Below are positions 58,032-64,000 of a DNA stretch of 64,000 nucleotides, in pieces. The notes beneath the pieces are model-generated. The model saw nothing but the letters and a program-made list of their open reading frames with translations. It had not been told where the DNA came from and did not search any database. This DNA is from Pirellulaceae bacterium (GTDB lineage Bacteria; Planctomycetota; Planctomycetia; Pirellulales; Pirellulaceae). The stretch's first letter is position 1. Each line of letters opens with the position of its first letter. Both the position numbers and the translations under genes were made by a program. The stretch lies in NCBI GenBank assembly GCA_022448645.1, contig JAKVBZ010000017.1, forward strand, positions 1 through 64,000, read 5' to 3'.

Positions 58032-58883
58032 ATGAACTTGTCTCCTTCTGAAGCGATTTCGGGTACGGTCAACCTTGTGGTGGCTTTGCCGGACGAAGCG
58101 AAGCCTTTGATTGAACATTGGAAGCTGTCGTTGGATACAGAGGATTCGCCGTTTCGGATCTATTCGGGTGGCCAATTGAAGCTCATCGTAAGTGGTCTTG
58201 GAAAATTGGCCGCGGCCACAGCTGTTGGTTATCTGTTTGGACGTGCTGCTGGACGCCGCCACGAAGCATGGCTCAACGTTGGTATTGCGGGTCATGCTTC
58301 GTTGCCACTGGGGACGGGGCGGTTGGTACATAAGGTGTACGACGACGCTTCCGGTCGAAGCTGGTATCCGCCACGCGTGCTGTCAAACTTAGTTGAATCC
58401 AAGGCCATCCGTTGTGTGAATCAGCCTGATGAAGTGTATGCCGATTCGGCGTTGGTGGATATGGAATCAGCAGGTTTTGTAGCGGCTGCCTCCCGCTTGG
58501 CTACGGCCGAGTTAGTGCAGCTACTCAAAATCGTTTCGGATAACCGCAAATCACCGGCCAAGCTGTTAACGAAGGCTAGTATTCAGGAGATCGTACGTCG
58601 ACAGATTATGAATGTGGAACCAATCGTCGCAAAGTTGCTGGAGATGTCAACGGAACGCATGCAGCGGGATGCCCCCGCTTCTCTGGTCGATGCGTTTTCG
58701 TCACGTTGGCATTTTACGGCGACTCAAATGGTACAACTGAGTGAGTTGTTGCGTCGTTGGCAGGTGTTGCGCGGCCAGGATTCTGCGCTGGACTTTGTCG
58801 TCGAGCAGACCGATGCACGATCGGTGATCGAAATGCTACGGCAGTTGTTAAGTCACACCGAGCTCCATGCAGGTGACCTATGA
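58032..58883 (+). CDS. Nucleoside phosphorylase/MTA-SAH nucleosidase-like protein
   Basis: A 283-residue protein. Residues ~12-175 match the PNP/UDP (MTAN-like) fold: ALPDEAKPL at the nucleophile-water Glu position (E22), IVSGLGKLAAATAV, LNVGIAGHASLPLGTGRLVH, VDMESAGF (E145) and KIVSDN (D170). These align with the three acidic catalytic residues of E. coli MTAN (E12, E174, D197). The C-terminal ~100 residues are a helical extension not usual for MTAN. GTG 58017 is an alternative start. Its stop overlaps the radical SAM gene start (ATGA), implying coupled translation. Confidence 0.7.
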   Translation: MNLSPSEAISGTVNLVVALPDEAKPLIEHWKLSLDTEDSPFRIYSGGQLKLIVSGLGKLAAATAVGYLFGRAAGRRHEAWLNVGIAGHASLPLGTGRLVHKVYDDASGRSWYPPRVLSNLVESKAIRCVNQPDEVYADSALVDMESAGFVAAASRLATAELVQLLKIVSDNRKSPAKLLTKASIQEIVRRQIMNVEPIVAKLLEMSTERMQRDAPASLVDAFSSRWHFTATQMVQLSELLRRWQVLRGQDSALDFVVEQTDARSVIEMLRQLLSHTELHAGDL

Positions 58884-59878
58884 TCGACACGATTTATCTG
58901 GAGAACGAAATTTCCGACCATCCAAGGGTGCGGAATGTAATCGATCATTTTCCACAGGCCGTGATCATTCCTTGTGAGCGGTACGGCGAAATCTTTAATC
59001 GACGCTCCCAGGACTTCCGCTTGCAAAAACAACAGCCGGCTCTCCTCCTGGCGCGCAAGCATGATGGTTTGGTCTTAACAACTCCGGCTGGGTACGGCAT
59101 TGGTGGGACGAGCAATTACTATTTTTCACACATGCTGAACTGCATCTACGACTGCCGCTACTGTTTTTTGCAGGGTATGTATCAGTCGGCCAACTATGTG
59201 GTGTTTGTTAATTACGAAGATTTTGCCGACGAAATGCGGCGATTAGCGGGAGAACAATCCGACACCTATTTTTTTTCCGGCTACGATTGTGATTCCCTAG
59301 CCTGGGACCAAGTGACCGGATTTGTAGATTACTTTCTCCCGGTCATGGAATCATTGCCGGATGCATGGTTGGAGCTACGCACTAAGAGTGTTCAGGTCCG
59401 TGCGTTGGAACGTCATGCGGTATCTGAAAAGGTGATCGTGGCATTTAGTTTGGCACCTGCAGCCGTCACGGATACCATCGAGCACAAGACTCCGTCTCTA
59501 GATAGCCGACTGGATGCGATGGTTCGTTTGGCAAGGCTGGGATGGTGGATTGGCTTGCGTTTTGACCCATTGATTTACTTTTCTGAGTACCAACAAGCCT
59601 ATCAGGACCTGTTTCGACGAGTGTTTGAAACCTTGCCATTGGAAAAGATTCATTCGGTCAGTCTTGGAACACTACGCTTTCCCAAGGCGATGTTTCAAAA
59701 AATGGTGAAACTTTATCCGGAAGCTCCGGTGTTGGCCGGCCCGTTGTTGCCGGAGCGTGGCTTGGTGTCGTACGAATCCAAGCTACAAAGTGAAATGCTG
59801 CACTTTTGCCGCAACGAATTACAACAGTGGATTGCCATAGAAAAGGTGTTCGACACCAGCGATGGAGAACTAGGATGA
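58880..59878 (+). CDS. Spore photoproduct lyase-like radical SAM protein
   Basis: A 332-residue radical SAM protein of the SPL family. The [4Fe-4S]-binding CxxxCxxC is CIYDCRYC (C88, C92, C95). An SPL-type Cys in SGYDCDSLAW (C137) lies 42 residues after C95, close to the 43-residue offset of the H-donor Cys141 in Bacillus subtilis SPL. Known SPL enzymes directly reverse the spore photoproduct thymine dimer in UV-damaged endospore DNA. This genome shows no sporulation genes, so the substrate is open: another UV lesion is possible. It overlaps the nucleosidase-like gene by 4 nt. Confidence 0.75.
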   Translation: MIDTIYLENEISDHPRVRNVIDHFPQAVIIPCERYGEIFNRRSQDFRLQKQQPALLLARKHDGLVLTTPAGYGIGGTSNYYFSHMLNCIYDCRYCFLQGMYQSANYVVFVNYEDFADEMRRLAGEQSDTYFFSGYDCDSLAWDQVTGFVDYFLPVMESLPDAWLELRTKSVQVRALERHAVSEKVIVAFSLAPAAVTDTIEHKTPSLDSRLDAMVRLARLGWWIGLRFDPLIYFSEYQQAYQDLFRRVFETLPLEKIHSVSLGTLRFPKAMFQKMVKLYPEAPVLAGPLLPERGLVSYESKLQSEMLHFCRNELQQWIAIEKVFDTSDGELG

Positions 59879-60104
59879 TGCTCGCATGGATACCGAATTT
59901 GATCGGATGATGAACGAGTGAAGAGGCATGGAAACCTCGTCCCTCAGGACACCTTTTTGGAGTATGGCTGTTTGAAGGGTCGCTGGCGCGGAACTCGCGA
60001 ATTCAAGTTCCATCATGCTCTAGAAGCGTTTCCATTTGCATTCGCCACGAGACGCAAATACCAGGTTCTCTGGCAAACCTACTCGGCGTTCAGACACAAG
60101 GTCT

Positions 60105-60836
60105 TCAACGACCAGGCTTGGGTTCCTTGCCGTCCTTGTGGCGGATGACCTTTTTGAGGGGTGTGACCGTAATCTCATCAAACACGGTTCCGGATCTAGC
60201 GCCAAGCACCATTTCGACAGCGTCGGCAATGTCCTCAGCCTCGATGGCCTGGTCTGACCCCTCACCGGGGGCAAAATCCAGTTGGTCGAAGAATGAGGTT
60301 CGTACCATTCCGGGATGAATCATCGTCACTCGAACATGACTTGAAGCGCATTCTTGGCGTAGTGATTGAGCGAAACCTCGCAGGCCAAACTTTGCGGCGC
60401 AATAAACCGAGCCCCGTTTTCCTCCTTGTAAAGACGATTCTGAACCGATGAACAGCAGATCACTTTGTTTGCGACGTTTTAACAACGGCAATACTGTTCT
60501 CGCTACCCACATGTGACTTAAGAGATTTCGAGTAAGGCCGTCAGTAATCTGTGCAGAGGATAGTTCTTCCAAGTTGCCAAACGCGGGTGATCCTGCATTC
60601 GATACGACCGCATCTAGCGGTGGTTGATCGTTAAGGAAATGTTTGAAAGAACCATCGATCTGGTCCATTCGACTCAAATCGATGGAGAGCGGACGGTATT
60701 CACCGGCGACATTTGGTATTTCGGCATCACGTGCAGCGCCCAAAACCACGTGTCCTTGGCGTAGTAAGCGTTGGCAGATGGCTCGACCGATGCCGCGCGA
60801 AGAGCCGGTGACCAGGACGGTGCGTGGAGTTGTCAT
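60105..60836 (-). CDS. SDR-family oxidoreductase
   Basis: A 243-residue classical short-chain dehydrogenase: cofactor loop TGSSRGIG (~10-17), NAG in VSNAGSP, catalytic Ser in FIGSES and the Tyr-x3-Lys YCAAK. Substrate unknown. ATG 60836 is chosen over the preceding GTG. It lies 27 nt downstream of the M48 protease gene on the same strand. Confidence 0.88.
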   Translation of the reverse strand: MTTPRTVLVTGSSRGIGRAICQRLLRQGHVVLGAARDAEIPNVAGEYRPLSIDLSRMDQIDGSFKHFLNDQPPLDAVVSNAGSPAFGNLEELSSAQITDGLTRNLLSHMWVARTVLPLLKRRKQSDLLFIGSESSLQGGKRGSVYCAAKFGLRGFAQSLRQECASSHVRVTMIHPGMVRTSFFDQLDFAPGEGSDQAIEAEDIADAVEMVLGARSGTVFDEITVTPLKKVIRHKDGKEPKPGR

Positions 60837-60863
60837 CACGTCTTTACTTGCCTAGTGTGGCGG

Positions 60864-62045
60864 CTACCCATTGTGATCGGCCATGGCTAGTCGTTCTGAG
60901 ATCGGTGGATGACTATGAAACCAAAAAACTTCCAGCGGGTGAGGCTCGGGGTCATCCTTGTTGATACGAGCAAGCTTGCTAAAAGCCGAACGATAAGCCG
61001 TACTGTTTCCAGTGCGTTGTAGGGCGTACGAATCGCTTTGCCTCTCAAAGTGTCGGCTAACAGCATTCTGCAAAGGGGCCGTCAAGAGAAAGAATAAAGT
61101 GGTCACAAATGTCAGCATTGGCAAGACGAAGACAGGAGGCTCTGAAGACCAATGGAAGTTTCCCAGCCAAATTCCCACGCACAGGTGACACGTCAAGAAT
61201 CCGCATACACTGAATAGAGCTCCCAACAGCAACAGGCTGCGGATGTGCTGGTGAACGTGATGGCCAACCTCGTGTGCGAAAACTACTTCGATTTCCTCTT
61301 CGGTGAATTTGTCGAGCAACGTATCTCCCATGATCACGCGGCGCGTGCTGCCCAAACCAGCCAACATCGCATTGGCCTTGACCGTTTCCTCGCTGAGTGC
61401 CATCCGATAGATACCTTCAATCGATAAGCCTGTACCTTCGGCCAAACGTTCCAATCGCTGTCCAAGTACTTCGTCCTCGAATCGCTCGACACGATAGAAC
61501 AACGGTAGTATGAGCACGGGAGCCAATTGTCCCAATACGACACTCACGAGAAAAAATGTGCCGGCAGCTGCCAGCCACCAATAGCTGCCGGTGAGGGCAA
61601 TTACCACAAATAGTCCTTCTGTCAGCACCAATCCAAAGACAAGAGTCAGGCTGACGCTTTTGAGGTATCGCCATAGCCACTGCACCAATGATTGTTTGCT
61701 CAACCCATATTTGTGTTCCAAACGATGTCCGCTGTAAAAAGATAAAGGGAACGAAACAACATAGTGCACTAGGGTAACAATCAGATACATGGCTGCCAGA
61801 CGTAGCCACATGTTATCCAGGCCCCATTGGTCGAGCAGCCATTGATCGAGAGGCCTGGCGATGATAAAGGCCGCTAAAGCAAGAAAACCAATGTCGATAG
61901 CCTTGTCTATAAGATCACAGGTCAGGTCTTCGCGGTTGTAGCGTTTATTCTCAGCGAGCTGTTCCGGCGTCATTGTCTCGCCGTTCGTCTCGTCGACAGG
62001 GTCGGACTCGAGGTTCGCGGCGTCGTCGGCAGGTTGTTTCATCAT
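60864..62045 (-). CDS. M48-family membrane metallopeptidase (Ste24-like)
   Basis: A 393-residue integral membrane zinc protease. It has about six hydrophobic helices, the zinc motif HEVGHHVHQH (~residue 262) between helices, and the third ligand in ERQSDSYAL (~334). This order and length match Ste24/CAAX-protease-like M48 proteins more than the shorter HtpX. It likely clears damaged membrane proteins. It opens with a double ATG (62045/62042). The SDR gene follows after 27 nt. Confidence 0.9.
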   Translation of the reverse strand: MMKQPADDAANLESDPVDETNGETMTPEQLAENKRYNREDLTCDLIDKAIDIGFLALAAFIIARPLDQWLLDQWGLDNMWLRLAAMYLIVTLVHYVVSFPLSFYSGHRLEHKYGLSKQSLVQWLWRYLKSVSLTLVFGLVLTEGLFVVIALTGSYWWLAAAGTFFLVSVVLGQLAPVLILPLFYRVERFEDEVLGQRLERLAEGTGLSIEGIYRMALSEETVKANAMLAGLGSTRRVIMGDTLLDKFTEEEIEVVFAHEVGHHVHQHIRSLLLLGALFSVCGFLTCHLCVGIWLGNFHWSSEPPVFVLPMLTFVTTLFFLLTAPLQNAVSRHFERQSDSYALQRTGNSTAYRSAFSKLARINKDDPEPHPLEVFWFHSHPPISERLAMADHNG

Positions 62046-62156
62046 AGGATGGTTCCGTCGGCAGAAGAAAATTTGCTGCGTGGTGTGTCTATCTTATCAT
62101 ACGTTGTGCTTTGCGCCTTAGACGCTGTTTCCAAACGCCAGAAATCGGTCACCACG

Positions 62157-62930
62157 TTAGTGACATGACTTTCCATCCGGATCCTGATCTGGTTCAACGG
62201 TGGTGGATTTTTCGTTCAGAACAAGTGCTGCGATCAGTGCGATGGCAGACGTTTCAATACGTAGTATTCTTGGTCCAAGATCGACCGTTTGCCATCCCAA
62301 GCAACATGCTTGCTGCCATTCGTTGTCGGTGAAGCCGCCTTCTGGACCGAAGGCAAGATGTACAGCCTGGCTATCGTTTTGTGGTCGGGGAATGGATATA
62401 TGGCTGTTTGACTCTGCGCTTTGGGATGGGTGGGCGATTAACCGCAGATTCGATAAAGGAACTGACTCTAAATACTGGGATAGCGTCTGCGCGCTGCCAA
62501 TTCTCATCATGACCGTTCTCCCACATTGCTTCGAGGCTTCCACGACTGTGCGTTGCAGGCGCTGAACGGCACGGTCGGTGGGTTCACTGACAGAGCGTTC
62601 GGTGGTCAAAGGAATCAATTCAGTGACGCCCAATTCAGTAGCTTTTTCGACAAGCCAGCGTTGTCGTTCGCCTTTGGGCAGGGCGACGCCAACAACCAGT
62701 TCCCACGATAATTCGCGATCCACGAGAACCTTGGACACGATTTCCAGTTGGGCGGATCGTCGCTCGCAATTGACAACGCGAGCTTGGAATTCATATCCAC
62801 TTCCATCCAGTAGTGTGACTTCTTGTCCCATCTGGATTCGTACAACGTGCAGCAAATGATGAGCTTCTGGACCCTCGATCGTGACGTGATCCGACTGGAT
62901 CAGGTTTTCGATAAAGAAACGATGATTCAT
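62157..62930 (-). CDS. rsmE: 16S rRNA (uracil-1498-N3) methyltransferase RsmE
   Basis: A ~257-residue SPOUT methyltransferase modifying U1498 of 16S rRNA. The N-terminal PUA-like domain has HHLLHVVRIQMGQEVTLLDG; the C-terminal knot has FGPEGGFTDNEWQQA and LGPRILRIETSAIALIAAL. ATG 62930 (MNHRFFIE) matches the family start; ATG 62948 would add six residues. It diverges from the ExeA-like gene at 63038. Confidence 0.93.
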   Translation of the reverse strand: MNHRFFIENLIQSDHVTIEGPEAHHLLHVVRIQMGQEVTLLDGSGYEFQARVVNCERRSAQLEIVSKVLVDRELSWELVVGVALPKGERQRWLVEKATELGVTELIPLTTERSVSEPTDRAVQRLQRTVVEASKQCGRTVMMRIGSAQTLSQYLESVPLSNLRLIAHPSQSAESNSHISIPRPQNDSQAVHLAFGPEGGFTDNEWQQACCLGWQTVDLGPRILRIETSAIALIAALVLNEKSTTVEPDQDPDGKSCH

Positions 62931-63037
62931 TGCTAGCAACGATGGCATAAGAGGCGAAAACTTAAGTATCGTCTCACGATTCTACCGAAAACAGTAGGAA
63001 GACGTAACGATATGTTCGCGAAAACGGTAGTGCGCCC

Positions 63038-63850
63038 ATGTACGAGTCATACTGGAAACTGTCACAGTCACCATTTCAAAGTGGTTTCGACCCGGAGCAC
63101 GTCTACACAAGTTCTGCCCATGACGAGGCATTGGCACGACTTGAATTCTTAGTTGACAATAGCCGACGTTTGGGTTTGGTGGTAGGGCCAACTGGTTGTG
63201 GTAAATCAATCTTGTTGGAAGTGTTCGCGCGGCAACTGCGTCGACGGGGTTTGCAGGTCGCTACTTTGAACATGTTTGGCATTGAAGAACGAGAATTATT
63301 GTGGAATGTGGCCCAACAGTTTGGTGCGTTGATCTCCACGGAGATGTCTCATCTTAAACTTTGGCAGACAGTAACCGACCTCATAGCGGAACATCGTTAC
63401 CAAGAACAAAAAACGGTATTATTGTGTGACGACGCCTCCGAAGCATCCGAAGCTGCACTCACGCAAATCATTCGCTTAGCGTGTAGTCACGTTTTGCCTG
63501 ATGATCGGTTGACGATCGTGTTGGTCGCCAAATCCGACGGTGTCCACGCACTAGGTGCTTCGTTATTGGAACGCGTTGAAATCAAGGTTGAGATGGAGCC
63601 TTGGAAGCTGACCGACACCATCGATTACTTGCGAAGCTCCAAGAACGGAGAGCGGTCGGACCATTTGTTTACTCCAGATGCCGAACGTCGGTTGCACGAG
63701 TTGGCCGCTGGAGTTCCCCGTCGAATCAACCAGATTGCCGACCTGTGTCTATTGGCAGGTGTCGGTGGAGGGCTGTACCAAATCGACGCCGTCACGGTGG
63801 AAAATGTTTACCACGAACTGGACGTTCATGTCGACTCAGGCGCTTTGTAG
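63038..63850 (+). CDS. ExeA/GspA-like AAA ATPase
   Basis: A 270-residue AAA+ ATPase of the ExeA family. The N-terminus MYESYWKLSQSPF is the family hallmark. Walker A is GPTGCGKS (~residue 50), Walker B TVLLCDDASEA (~128), and sensor-2-like GVPRRINQIADLCL lies near the C-terminus. It lacks the peptidoglycan-binding and membrane segments of full ExeA, so it is a soluble ATPase. Similar stand-alone copies occur near exopolysaccharide or secretion genes, which may lie beyond the right edge. Confidence 0.88.
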   Translation: MYESYWKLSQSPFQSGFDPEHVYTSSAHDEALARLEFLVDNSRRLGLVVGPTGCGKSILLEVFARQLRRRGLQVATLNMFGIEERELLWNVAQQFGALISTEMSHLKLWQTVTDLIAEHRYQEQKTVLLCDDASEASEAALTQIIRLACSHVLPDDRLTIVLVAKSDGVHALGASLLERVEIKVEMEPWKLTDTIDYLRSSKNGERSDHLFTPDAERRLHELAAGVPRRINQIADLCLLAGVGGGLYQIDAVTVENVYHELDVHVDSGAL

Positions 63851-63970
63851 TCACGGCTTTCGTTCTCTTTCAGCCGGAAAGGTGCGCCGGGTCTGGGTTT
63901 GACCTGTGACTTGGGCCGCACAACTGCTAACATAGCGGGTTTTGCGGTTGACCCAAGTTCGGAGCACGGC

Positions 63971-64000
63971 ATGACCATTGTAAAGATACCTCCACACGGC
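63971..64000 (+). CDS. Start of a further gene, cut by the window edge
   Basis: ATG 63971 is preceded by GGAG with a 6-nt gap, a good ribosome site, and reads MTIVKIPPHG before the window ends. Only ten codons are visible, so the product cannot be named. It is on the same strand as the ExeA-like gene, 120 nt downstream. Confidence 0.4.
   Translation, partial: MTIVKIPPHG

Overview
The window looks like a chromosomal segment of a planctomycete (Planctomycetota, most likely the Pirellulales). The main evidence is two DUF1501 proteins with twin-arginine signals, a PSD1-type protein with DUF1549/DUF1553 and two CxxCH motifs, and a tad pilus cluster. A free-standing RNA polymerase alpha-CTD protein and an S1 protein with a long acidic tail point the same way. 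Base composition is balanced and genes sit on both strands in short operons. I see no insertion sequence, prophage, CRISPR array or rRNA, so most of this is ordinary core genome. The species cannot be named from sequence alone.

Layout. 1-5423: distal part of a tad (type IVc pilus) operon (cpaE, cpaF, tadB, tadC), followed by a convergent membrane-protein gene that appears frameshifted. 6068-10894: a giant LplT-PlsC-acyl-ACP synthetase fusion for phospholipid remodelling and an aminotransferase. 10954-14191: an orphan DUF1501 protein and a coiled-coil protein with a nuclease-like core. 14928-19809: sucD, sucC, dprA and aroB on the minus strand. 20010-23913: galE, an alpha-CTD protein, class II FBP aldolase and an APH-fold kinase. 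24336-33338: a large zinc metalloprotease, a class II aldolase with an AmpG-like transporter, and a DUF1501/PSD1 pair. 33630-40783: a methyltransferase and a five-gene Yej-like peptide ABC transporter. 41110-50053: a trypsin-like protease, tRNA-Val(GAC), thrS, infC, apt, a sigma-70 factor and rpsA. 50812-57303: a metallophosphoesterase, a PAS/GAF/receiver protein, trkH and trkA. 58032-64000: a nucleosidase-like gene coupled to a spore-photoproduct-lyase-like radical SAM gene, then an SDR, an M48 protease, rsmE, an ExeA-like ATPase and the first codons of another gene.

Genes that appear to work together: the Tad motor genes; SucC/SucD; the Yej-like importer, whose ATPase is split into two genes; DUF1501 with PSD1; TrkA/TrkH; and the overlapping nucleosidase/radical SAM pair. 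In that last pair the nucleosidase could clear 5'-deoxyadenosine for the radical SAM enzyme. That pair, the coiled-coil nuclease-like protein, the alpha-CTD gene with a structured leader, and two plus-strand RNA candidates flanking sigma and rpsA are the least conventional signals. All calls come from reading the sequence; no database search was run.
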